Made by a program: the position numbers and the translations under genes
Notes under the pieces: generated by a model
What the model was told of the DNA's origin: nothing
What the model saw: only the letters and a program-made list of their open reading frames with translations
Database searches by the model: none
Shown: positions 25,037 through 32,434 of the stretch, piece by piece
Position numbering within the stretch: position 1 is the stretch's first letter
Layout: each line of letters begins with the position of its first letter
Assembly (NCBI GenBank): GCA_947175295.1
Contig: CAMWMK010000028.1
Coordinates: 1 to 38,161, forward strand
Source: an uncultured Porphyromonadaceae bacterium
Lineage (GTDB): Bacteria > Bacteroidota > Bacteroidia > Bacteroidales > Muribaculaceae
Direction: 5' to 3'
Length of the DNA stretch: 38,161 nt

Positions 25037-26062
25037 TCAGAAGGCTCCTGCTATTGCGAGCGGGAGGTATAGGGTGTTGCTGAGCACTCCGACTACGAAG
25101 GAGACGATGATCCATATCTCAGCGCGCTGCGATGCACGCTGCGCTCCCTGGATGTCTCCCTGATAGAATTTCGAGCTTACCTGGGCGGAGTAGATTATGG
25201 CTACGATGCCGGGGACAGTGCAGCAGAGGATCGTCATGACGATCGACCATACCAGATATGTGGGAGGCATGGAATTGGTGTGGTTTCGGACTGCGTCCTC
25301 AACACGGTGTTGCTGCTGGAAGGGAGTCTGTTGCTGCTGGAAGGGAGTCTGTTGCTGCTGGAAGGGAGTCTGTTGCTGCGGGGTGGGGGATTGAGGCTGA
25401 TCCGGGACTTCCGGGGCTTTCGGTACGTTGTTCGGGACGCCGAGGGCTTCAGCCCAGACGTCGTCGACGCTCTTCGGGAGAGCCGGGGGCGTGAGTGTGG
25501 CTACGGTCTTGACCACGGCCTCGGGGAATATCTCGTATTCCACTTCATGCACCTTCGCTTCGAGCGACTCCGGAGTATCGTCGGGGAGCACGGCCACTTC
25601 CCGCTGCACTACGATGGGACCTGCGTCGATTTCGTTGGTGACCACATGCACCGTAGCGCCGCTCTTCGTCTCTCCGGCTTCGATTACGGCCTTGTGTACG
25701 TTGGCTCCGTGCATGCCCTTTCCGCCGTAGGCGGGCAGGAGCGAGGGGTGGATGTTGAGGATGCGGCCCTCATATGCGTCCACTATCTCCGAGTTGAGGA
25801 AGCATAGGAATCCGGCGAGCGCGATCACCTTGATGTCGCGGTGGCGCAGGGCCTCGAGTATGGCCTGGGGATTCTCCTTCCATACGTTGCGGGGGAAGTA
25901 GATGGTCTCTACTCCAAGTTCCTTCATCTTCTCGATGACTGGTGCGTTCTCCCTGTCGGTGAGGCAGAGCGCCACATGGATGCGGGTGCCGGCGTTGAAT
26001 GCTTTCACGAGGTTGACGGCGTTGGAGCCGTTGCCGGAGGCGAAGACTGCTATGTTGGTCAT
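25037..26062 (-). CDS. purN: PurN transformylase fused to a dispanin (CD225) membrane domain
   Basis: A 341-residue two-part protein. Residues 1 to about 190 are phosphoribosylglycinamide formyltransferase, the third step of purine synthesis. It has GNGSN (10-14), catalytic N103 and H105 in LNIHPSLLPAYGGKGMHG, and D146 in NEIDAGP, so the enzyme looks active. Residues about 191-262 are a Pro/Gln-rich linker with three copies of QTPFQQQ encoded by exact 21-base repeats. Residues about 266-335 are a dispanin/CD225 domain: PPTYLVWSIVMTILCCTVPGI, then YSAQVSSKFYQGD and GAQRASQRAEIW, with two membrane segments. The result would be a purine enzyme tethered to the inner membrane. It lies between msbA-like and DUF1573 genes. 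PurN is normally a soluble stand-alone enzyme of about 190 residues. Confidence 0.93.
   Translation of the reverse strand: MTNIAVFASGNGSNAVNLVKAFNAGTRIHVALCLTDRENAPVIEKMKELGVETIYFPRNVWKENPQAILEALRHRDIKVIALAGFLCFLNSEIVDAYEGRILNIHPSLLPAYGGKGMHGANVHKAVIEAGETKSGATVHVVTNEIDAGPIVVQREVAVLPDDTPESLEAKVHEVEYEIFPEAVVKTVATLTPPALPKSVDDVWAEALGVPNNVPKAPEVPDQPQSPTPQQQTPFQQQQTPFQQQQTPFQQQHRVEDAVRNHTNSMPPTYLVWSIVMTILCCTVPGIVAIIYSAQVSSKFYQGDIQGAQRASQRAEIWIIVSFVVGVLSNTLYLPLAIAGAF
25310..25372. repeat. Three exact 21-base tandem repeats inside the PurN-dispanin linker
   Basis: Units at 25310-25330, 25331-25351 and 25352-25372 (ttgctgctggaagggagtctg) encode the seven-residue repeat QTPFQQQ on the minus strand. 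Identity at DNA level suggests recent expansion and likely copy-number variation between strains, always in frame. Confidence 0.95.
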
Positions 26063-26070
26063 GGTTTATT

Positions 26071-26190
26071 CAATTCATAATTCATAATTCATAATTCAAT
26101 CTAATGCATAATTCGTAAATTCATAATGCATGATTCATAATCACTGCGTAGCTAATTATGCTTGGAGCATTATGCATTAAGCATTAAGGA
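26071..26190. repeat. AT-rich word repeats between msbA-like and purN-dispanin genes
   Basis: Starting as period-8 repeats of aattcata (26072-26098), the gap continues with attcat, gcattatgcatt and gcattaa words right up to the msbA-like stop codon. It is unlike the surrounding GC-rich coding sequence. Confidence 0.7.
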
Positions 26191-28041
26191 TTATGCATTC
26201 GAGAGGGAGTGCAGGCGGGCGTAGTGGCCGTCGAGGGCGAGGAGCTGGGCGTGGGTGCCGGTCTCTATGATGCGTCCGTCCTTCATCACGCAGATCATGT
26301 CGGCGTTGACGATGGTGGAGAGGCGATGGGCTATGACGATCGTGGTGCGGTCGGTCATGAGTCGGTCGAGGGCTTCCTGCACGAGGCGTTCGCTTTCGTT
26401 GTCGAGCGCTGAGGTGGCTTCGTCGAGGATCAGTATGTCGGGGTTCTTGAGGATTGACCTGGCGATGCTTATGCGCTGGCGCTCGCCGCCCGAGAGGCGG
26501 CATCCGCGGTCGCCGAGCATGGTGTCGTATCCGTCGGGAGTGGCCATGATGAAGTCGTGGGCGTTGGCTATCCTTGCGGCGCGCTCCACTTCCTCCTGAG
26601 TGGCGTGCTCATTGCCGAATGCTATGTTGTTGCGGAAGGTGTCGTTGAAAAGTATGGCCTCCTGGTTTACGTTGCCCATCAGCCCTCTGAGGTCGGCGAC
26701 CTTCACATCGCGCACGTCGCGCCCTTTTACTTTGACCGAGCCTTCCGAGACGTCGTAGAAGCGCGGAATAAGGTCGACGAGTGTCGACTTTCCCGATCCC
26801 GACTGCCCGACGATGGCCACGGTGTGTCCCTGGGGCACCTTGAGGTTGATTCGGTCGAGCACCGTGCGGTCGTCGCCGTCATACTTGAACGATACGTCCT
26901 TGAACTCTATTGCCGGCATCTCGGAGTCTGCCGTTGAGTCTTCCGTCAGGAAGAGTGGCTGTGCGGGGTCCTTGATGGGGTTTTCCGCGTCGAGGATCTT
27001 GTCGATTCGGGCCAGGGCCGCCATGCCTTTCGATACGGCGTAGCCTGTCTTCGATAGGTCTTTGGCCGGATTGATGATGCTGTAGAAGATCGTCATGTAG
27101 AAAATGAACGTAGCGCCGTCGATGGCGGACGATCCGCTCAGGATGAGGGAGCCTCCGAACCATAGCACCACCATCACGGCGATGGTGCCGAGGAATTCGC
27201 TCATCGGGTGGGCGAGGGCCTGGCGCCGCAGCATCGCGTTGGCCGACTTCACGTAGCTCTGTGTCTCGGCCCGGAAGCGGGCGTCCATCTGGCGCTCTGC
27301 GTTGAAGGCCTTTATGATGCGGAGTCCGCCGAGGCTCTCCTCGATGGTGGAGAGTATCTGGCCTCCGATCTGCATCGTGCGCAGGCTCTGCGCCTTAAGC
27401 TTCTTGCCTACTGTGCCCATCACCCATCCCATTATGGGGAGCAGCACGAATACGAACAGCGTAAGCTTCCAGCTTACGGCGATCATCGTAGCCAGATATA
27501 TGATGATGAGTATGGGATAGCGGAAAAGGGCATATAGCGACGACATCACCGATGCCTCCACTTCCGTCACGTCGCCGCTCATGCGCGCCATGATGTCGCC
27601 CTTGCGCTCTCCGCTGAAGTATCCTATGGGCAGGGAGAGTATCTTGGCATACATGGTGTTGCGTATGTCGCGCACCACTCCGTTGCGCATCGGGATGGTG
27701 AAGTATTCGCTGAAGTAGCCGGTCAGCACCTTTGCCAGGGTCATGACGATGAATATCGCTCCCAGAAGGGCCAGGGCCTTTGAGGCTCCCTGGGTTTCTA
27801 TTACGTGTCCGGTGAAGTAGTAGAAATTGTTGGTCACCGTGTCGATGATGTCCGGCGAGTTCCAGGGCTTGAAGCGGTAGTCGCCGCGTTCGAGGCCGAA
27901 TATCACCTGCAGGATGGGGATGATGAAGGCGAATGAGAATACGGTCATCACTCCGTTGAGCAGGTTGAAGATAATGCTCAGCGAGAGGGTCCCGGTATAT
28001 GGCCTGGCGAATCGGCGGAGGAATCTGATGAAGTCTTTCAT
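26191..28041 (-). CDS. MsbA-like ABC exporter (lipid flippase family)
   Basis: A 616-residue half-transporter: six membrane helices in the first 330 residues, then an ATPase with Walker A GQSGSGKST (412-420), signature LSGGERQR (516-523), Walker B ILILDEATSALD (536-547) and the switch histidine in IAHRLS. Such proteins work as homodimers; the MsbA branch flips lipid A or other lipids, and others export peptides or drugs, so the substrate is not certain. It starts 24 bases after the lytic transglycosylase stop and is likely part of the same transcript. A 128-base repeat-filled gap separates it from the purN-dispanin gene. Confidence 0.9.
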   Translation of the reverse strand: MKDFIRFLRRFARPYTGTLSLSIIFNLLNGVMTVFSFAFIIPILQVIFGLERGDYRFKPWNSPDIIDTVTNNFYYFTGHVIETQGASKALALLGAIFIVMTLAKVLTGYFSEYFTIPMRNGVVRDIRNTMYAKILSLPIGYFSGERKGDIMARMSGDVTEVEASVMSSLYALFRYPILIIIYLATMIAVSWKLTLFVFVLLPIMGWVMGTVGKKLKAQSLRTMQIGGQILSTIEESLGGLRIIKAFNAERQMDARFRAETQSYVKSANAMLRRQALAHPMSEFLGTIAVMVVLWFGGSLILSGSSAIDGATFIFYMTIFYSIINPAKDLSKTGYAVSKGMAALARIDKILDAENPIKDPAQPLFLTEDSTADSEMPAIEFKDVSFKYDGDDRTVLDRINLKVPQGHTVAIVGQSGSGKSTLVDLIPRFYDVSEGSVKVKGRDVRDVKVADLRGLMGNVNQEAILFNDTFRNNIAFGNEHATQEEVERAARIANAHDFIMATPDGYDTMLGDRGCRLSGGERQRISIARSILKNPDILILDEATSALDNESERLVQEALDRLMTDRTTIVIAHRLSTIVNADMICVMKDGRIIETGTHAQLLALDGHYARLHSLSNA

Positions 28042-28065
28042 TGCGGGTTCTGTTCTGCCGGAGAT

Positions 28066-29754
28066 TTATTTCTTAGCCGGAATCTTCAGTTCCTTGCCGG
28101 CGCGGATGGCGTCGGTCTTCATTCCGTTGGCTTTCTTGATGGCTTCCACCGTCACTCCGTATTTCTTCGCTATGCGGCCGAGGTTTTCGCCGTTCTTGAT
28201 GGTGTGGGTAGTGGCTTTCTGTTTCTTGGATGCTGCGGCCGTCTGCTTTTTTGAAGCGGTGGCCTTGGTGGTCTTTGAAGCGGCAGCCGTCTCCTTTTTC
28301 TGCTTTGCTGTCTGGCGGGTCTGCGCCTGTGTCTGGGCCGGAGCCTGGGTTTCTGACGTCACGGTAGCCACGAGCTTCTCGGCCTCTTTGCGCGACGAAG
28401 CCGCGATCTCGGGGTCAACACCGTTGATGGTCAGCACCTGTCCTACCCTCACGGCGTTGCGCCGCAGATTGTTGGCGGTTCGTATGTCGGCCGCCTGCAC
28501 TCCGTATTTGGCAGCGATTGAAGTCAGAGTCTCTCCGGCTGCCACTTTGTGGGTCACGGATCCGGCTGCTGCCGTGGATGCCGGCATCTGGTCCAATGCG
28601 TCGGCCGGCCCGGCGGCCGCCAGCGATGCGGCCTCCCCTTTAGGAGCGCTGCCGGGCTCTACAGTGGTACGGCGTCCGTATTTGTCGGCCTGATAGGAGA
28701 GTATCTGGTCGTGGCTCATCAGGTAGGCGTGGATCTGCTTCGAAGGGAGCACGAGCATATACGGACGCTCCGGAGTGCCGGGAATCAGGTCTTCGCGGTA
28801 TTGCGGATTGAGTATGCGGAGTTCTTCTTTAGGAATCGCGAGCACGGCCTCGATCTGGTCGAAGTGCATGCGGTCGGTCACTCCTACGGTGTCGGTGACG
28901 AGCGGCTTGGTCGGGAGCACCGGGCTGATGTTGTGCTGCGGATAGTATGTCATCACGTAGTTGGCGGCGATGAACATCGGGACGTATCCACGTGTCTCGT
29001 CGCTCAGATAGGGATATATGCTCCAGAAGTCGGCTTTGGAGGCATCGCCTCCTGCGCGGCGTATGGCTTTGTTGACGGCGCTGGGGCCCGAGTTGTAGGC
29101 GGCGATTGCGAGGCTCCAGTCTCCGTATGTGTCGTAGAGCTGCTTCAGGAGCTCAGCGGCGGCGCGCGAAGACGCATAGGGGTCGCGGCGCTCGTCGACG
29201 AGGCTGTTGCAGTCAAGGCCGAGGCCCTTTCCGGTGGCGAGCATCAGCTGCCAGAGTCCGGTGGCACCGTGTTTGCTCACGGCGTTGGGATCGAGGGCTG
29301 ATTCTATCACAGGGAGGTATTTGAGTTCGTGCGGGAGTCCCCTCTCCTCGAGGGCCTGCTCGAAGATGGGCATGTAGTAGAGTCCGAGGCCGAGTATCGC
29401 AGACACCTGCGGCCGTCCGGTCTTGGTGTATCGGTCGATATATTGCCTTACGATAGAGTTGAAAGGCATCTCTATCACTGTTGGCATCGCGGCAAGGCGT
29501 TTCCTGATGGTTTCGTCGGAGGTCTCCACGTCTTTCTTGGCCGTCGCGCTGTTGTCGGTGGCCGTGTAGTTGCGCATATACCATCCTTCGAGCAGTTTCT
29601 GGGTGTCCTGTTCGAAGGTCTCGGGAAACACTATGGCGTCGTCGGTGATGGATGTCTTGATGTTCATCACGTTAGGGTTGGCGGCTTGGGATGTCGGGGA
29701 TAAGCCGATGGCTCCTGCCAGGAGCGCTATTGTAAGGAATATCGTCTTTTTCAT
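28066..29754 (-). CDS. MltD-like membrane-associated lytic transglycosylase with two LysM domains
   Basis: A 562-residue periplasmic enzyme that cuts peptidoglycan glycan strands. After a signal peptide (about 1-24) comes the SLT domain, with catalytic Glu151 in LPVIESALDPNAVSKHGATGLWQLM and the AYNSGP motif (219-224). Two LysM peptidoglycan-binding domains are at about 397-445 (THKVAAGETLTSIAAKYGV) and 515-558 (THTIKNGENLGRIAKKYGV), joined by an Ala/Lys/Thr-rich disordered linker. No lipobox is visible, so it should be soluble or wall-bound. It follows the DUF5683 gene by 57 bases in the parAB-led run. Confidence 0.93.
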   Translation of the reverse strand: MKKTIFLTIALLAGAIGLSPTSQAANPNVMNIKTSITDDAIVFPETFEQDTQKLLEGWYMRNYTATDNSATAKKDVETSDETIRKRLAAMPTVIEMPFNSIVRQYIDRYTKTGRPQVSAILGLGLYYMPIFEQALEERGLPHELKYLPVIESALDPNAVSKHGATGLWQLMLATGKGLGLDCNSLVDERRDPYASSRAAAELLKQLYDTYGDWSLAIAAYNSGPSAVNKAIRRAGGDASKADFWSIYPYLSDETRGYVPMFIAANYVMTYYPQHNISPVLPTKPLVTDTVGVTDRMHFDQIEAVLAIPKEELRILNPQYREDLIPGTPERPYMLVLPSKQIHAYLMSHDQILSYQADKYGRRTTVEPGSAPKGEAASLAAAGPADALDQMPASTAAAGSVTHKVAAGETLTSIAAKYGVQAADIRTANNLRRNAVRVGQVLTINGVDPEIAASSRKEAEKLVATVTSETQAPAQTQAQTRQTAKQKKETAAASKTTKATASKKQTAAASKKQKATTHTIKNGENLGRIAKKYGVTVEAIKKANGMKTDAIRAGKELKIPAKK

Positions 29755-29780
29755 CTATGTGGGTTGTCTTGATTGGTCAT

Positions 29781-29808
29781 TCTCAATTCTCAATTCCCAA
29801 TTCTCAAT
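29781..29808. repeat. Four 7-base tandem repeats (TCTCAAT) between DUF5683 and mltD-like genes
   Basis: tctcaat, tctcaat, tcccaat, tctcaat in phase, starting 3 bases past the DUF5683 stop codon. The same unit recurs at 34081-34101 just past the aspT stop. Confidence 0.8.
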
Positions 29809-29811
29809 TAT

Positions 29812-30555
29812 TTAGAAGGTGAAAGCCCAGTTCAGGCCGATGGCGTATTTCCGTGTCATCGGCTCGGTGTAGAAGCCGGGACTGATGTCCATCGAGAGGT
29901 CGGGGCTTATGTCGAAGTGGGCGAGCTGGGCGTCGACGTATGCGTCGATTATCGCGATCAGGTAGACGCCCACCATGCATATTATGCAGAGGTCGCGGTT
30001 TCGGCGGTAGTAGTTCTTCCTGCTCTTGAGCACTGATTGCAGCCAGGTCTTGTCGAGCGAGTCCTCGTCGGTGTTGGGCGGAAAGAAGTTCATGTATGAT
30101 TTCTTGTTCGGGTCGCCGCTCATGAGGTCCATGTAGCCGTTGGAGTAGTCCTGGTATTGGGTGTTGTTCCAGCTCATTCCGTAGCCGAGGCCCATGAATC
30201 CGGCCACGATGATCGGCAGTTTCCAGTATCGTCGGTTGTAGATCTGGCCCAGCCCCGGAAATAGCGCCGACATCCATACGGCGCGGGTCGGGTCGGGATT
30301 GAATATCTTCTTTCCGTCAAATCCGTAGGGATAGTCGTCGGCTACCACCACGGTGTGTCCGTCTTCCTCCGAGACTTCCGCTTCGATCGGGGTCTTGACT
30401 AGGAGCTCGGCGTCTACCACCGTGTCGTTGGGGAGCGGGAGTGCGTCGGGATCCTGAGCGAAGGCTCCGGCGCATACCGAGATGAATGCCGCGGCCAGGA
30501 ATAGGCGAAGGTGTCGTCCGGTCAGGCGCCGTATGATGCTTCCTTTGCTGTTCAT
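29812..30555 (-). CDS. DUF5683 membrane protein
   Basis: A 247-residue protein with a signal peptide (AGAFAQ, cleaved before QDPD), an acidic low-complexity stretch, and a conserved block PTRAVWMSALFPGLGQIYNRRYWKLPI typical of DUF5683. Hydrophobic segments lie at about 108-128 and 190-210, and the C-terminal IGLNWAFTF resembles an outer-membrane strand ending. No biochemical role is known. Its ATG overlaps the parB TGA (ATGA), and the order parA-parB-DUF5683-lytic transglycosylase suggests a link between chromosome segregation and wall growth (inference). Confidence 0.88.
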   Translation of the reverse strand: MNSKGSIIRRLTGRHLRLFLAAAFISVCAGAFAQDPDALPLPNDTVVDAELLVKTPIEAEVSEEDGHTVVVADDYPYGFDGKKIFNPDPTRAVWMSALFPGLGQIYNRRYWKLPIIVAGFMGLGYGMSWNNTQYQDYSNGYMDLMSGDPNKKSYMNFFPPNTDEDSLDKTWLQSVLKSRKNYYRRNRDLCIICMVGVYLIAIIDAYVDAQLAHFDISPDLSMDISPGFYTEPMTRKYAIGLNWAFTF

Positions 30556-31433
30556 TTCTTGATGTTTTCGAAAGCTCCTACGAGCTGCATCAGCTGCTCG
30601 TCGTTGTCGAATTTCAGGGTGATGCTGCCCTTTCCGCTGGCATTGCGTGAGAACTTGACCGGAGTGGGGAAGTATTGCTGCAGGTCGCGCACGAAGAAGT
30701 CGTAGTCGTGGCTCTGCTGCTGGGTAGGGCGTTTTGCCGCAGGGTCGATGGGAGTTCCCTCCGCGGCCTCGCGTGCGAGCTGCTCCACCATCCTCACGCT
30801 CAGGCCTTCCTTAAGTATCTGCTTGAATATCTTGAGCTGGAGCTTTGGGTCGTCGATCGAGAGGAGGGCGCGCGCGTGGCCCATATCGAGTCTGCGGTCG
30901 CGCAGGGCTATCTGTATCTCGGCCGGGAGCTTGAGCAGGCGGAGATGGTTGGTGATCACGGATCGCGACTTGCCTACCCGTTCGCTCAGGCGCTCCTGCG
31001 TGAGGTCGTATGTGTCGATGAGTTTTCTGAATGCCAGTGCCACTTCTATGGAGTTGAGGTCTTCGCGCTGGATGTTTTCGATGAGCGCCATTTCTGTCAC
31101 TTCCGAGTCGGATGCCGTGCGCACGTAGGCCGGCACGCTGTGCAGGCCGGCGCGCTGGGCTGCGCGCCAGCGGCGTTCGCCGGCGATGATCTGGTATCCT
31201 CCGTCGGGCGCGGAGCGCAGCGAGAGTGGCTGTATGATGCCTATCTCGCGGATGGATGCGGCCAGCTCGTCGAGTCCTTCGTCAGAGAAAGAGCGTCGCG
31301 GCTGGTCGGGATTCGGAGAGATGGAGTCTATTTCGATTTCGGAGATTGCGCTGCTGCCGTCGGTCCTCACTTCAGAGATACCGATCAGGGAGTCGAGGCC
31401 TCTTCCGAGGGCGTTTCTTCTTGGGAGTGCCAT
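30552..31433 (-). CDS. parB: Chromosome partitioning protein ParB
   Basis: A 293-residue CTP-dependent DNA clamp that loads at parS sites and works with ParA to segregate origins. The N-terminal part has the box QPRRSF (45-50), the CTP-binding GERRWRAA (85-92) and a helix-turn-helix (LTQERLSERVGKSRSVITNH, about 145-165). The C-terminal dimerisation region ends in Lys-rich residues. The upstream parA lies 6 bases away. No parS-like palindrome was recognised in the window. Confidence 0.95.
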   Translation of the reverse strand: MALPRRNALGRGLDSLIGISEVRTDGSSAISEIEIDSISPNPDQPRRSFSDEGLDELAASIREIGIIQPLSLRSAPDGGYQIIAGERRWRAAQRAGLHSVPAYVRTASDSEVTEMALIENIQREDLNSIEVALAFRKLIDTYDLTQERLSERVGKSRSVITNHLRLLKLPAEIQIALRDRRLDMGHARALLSIDDPKLQLKIFKQILKEGLSVRMVEQLAREAAEGTPIDPAAKRPTQQQSHDYDFFVRDLQQYFPTPVKFSRNASGKGSITLKFDNDEQLMQLVGAFENIKK

Positions 31434-31439
31434 TTGGTC

Positions 31440-32225
31440 TTAGGATGGGTTATGTTGTTTCTTGCGGTTGCGTGCCTCGAGTTCTTTCGCGAGCTGCACA
31501 TATGCTATCGCGCCTCGCGAATCGGGATCGTAAAGGATCACCGGGAGTCCGTGGCTCGGCGATTCCGACAGCTTGATGTTGCGCGGAATCACGGTGCTGA
31601 ACACCATGTCGCCGAAATGCCCTTTCAGCTCTTCGAATATCTGGTTGGCCAGGCGGAGGCGGGCGTCATACATCGTCAGCAGGAATCCCTCGATCTCGAG
31701 CGAAGGCTTGAGGCGGCTCTTGATGATGCGTATTGTGTTGAGGAGCTGGGAGATGCCCTCGAGGGCGAAATATTCCGACTGCACGGGGATAATCACCGAG
31801 TCGGCCGCCGTGAGGGCGTTGACGGTTATTATTCCGAGCGAGGGAGAGCAGTCGATGAGGATGTAGTCGTAGCGGTCTTTGATCGGGGCGAGCACCCTGA
31901 GGAGGGCCTTTTCGCGCTCGCGTCGGTTCATGAGCTCCACTTCGGCGCCTACGAGGTCGATCCGGGAGCAGATCACCTCGAGCCCCTCGATGTCCGACTT
32001 CACTACGCTGTCGAGCACGGGGTAGTCGTCTACCATGCATTCGTAAATGGAGGCCGGGGCCTCGTTGCCGTCGATTCCGAGGCCTGACGTGGCGTTGGCC
32101 TGCGGATCGGCGTCTACGAGGAGCACTTTCTTCCCCTCGACGGCGAGGCACGCGCCGAGGTTGAAGGCTGTCGTGGTCTTTCCTACGCCACCTTTCTGGT
32201 TTGCTATTGCTATTATCTTACCCAT
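31440..32225 (-). CDS. parA: Chromosome partitioning ATPase ParA (Soj)
   Basis: A 261-residue deviant-Walker ATPase: KGGVGKTT at residues 11-18, LLVDADPQANATSG next, and YILIDCSPSLG further on. It binds DNA non-specifically in the ATP form and drives ParB-parS complexes. It is first in the co-directional run parA-parB-DUF5683-mltD-like-msbA-like-purN/dispanin-DUF1573. A TATTTTTG box lies upstream at 32296-32303. Confidence 0.96.
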   Translation of the reverse strand: MGKIIAIANQKGGVGKTTTAFNLGACLAVEGKKVLLVDADPQANATSGLGIDGNEAPASIYECMVDDYPVLDSVVKSDIEGLEVICSRIDLVGAEVELMNRREREKALLRVLAPIKDRYDYILIDCSPSLGIITVNALTAADSVIIPVQSEYFALEGISQLLNTIRIIKSRLKPSLEIEGFLLTMYDARLRLANQIFEELKGHFGDMVFSTVIPRNIKLSESPSHGLPVILYDPDSRGAIAYVQLAKELEARNRKKQHNPS

Positions 32226-32295
32226 TGTTGTGTCTCATATATAGTCAAGGCGGCCGGCTGCAGGGCAGTCGACGCCTTAGAAAATGCAAAATAAA

Positions 32296-32303
32296 CAAAA
32301 ATA
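32296..32303 (-). promoter_or_regulatory. Promoter -7 box for parA
   Basis: caaaaata on the plus strand is TATTTTTG on the minus strand, a TAnnTTTG match in an A/T-rich region. No clear -33 element. It would give a leader of about 64 bases. Confidence 0.45.
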
Positions 32304-32350
32304 ACCGATATTTCCCAATTTTATTTCCCCTTTTTACAACCATTAACATT

Positions 32351-32433
32351 TTTACGTTTTACGCAGAACGTTGGACGTTGAACGAAAAACGCCCAACGCC
32401 CAACATAAAACATCCAACGTCCAACGTAAAACG
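32351..32433. repeat. Palindromic cluster of ACGTTGGACGTTTTACG words after aspD
   Basis: cgttttacg...cgttggacgtt at the left and aacgtccaacgtaaaacg at the right are reverse complements; between them lie cgcccaacgcccaacataaaacatc words. The whole could fold into a long imperfect hairpin, starting 2 bases after the aspD stop codon. Its unit is shared with 2172-2198 and 5253-5299. Confidence 0.75.
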
Positions 32434-32434
32434 A

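Noticed and set aside
25310..25372. Possible CRISPR or assembly artefact in purN
   Set aside because: Adjacent 21-base units, in frame and coding for a linker repeat; no spacers.
30675..32087. Long plus-strand frame opposite parB and parA
   Set aside because: 470 codons but antisense to two certain genes in high-GC sequence; translation is Val/Glu/His/Gly/Asp-rich shadow composition with no domain.
30552..32225. parS site near parAB
   Set aside because: Looked for a GTTCCACGTGGAAC-like palindrome near these genes and saw none; it may lie outside the window.
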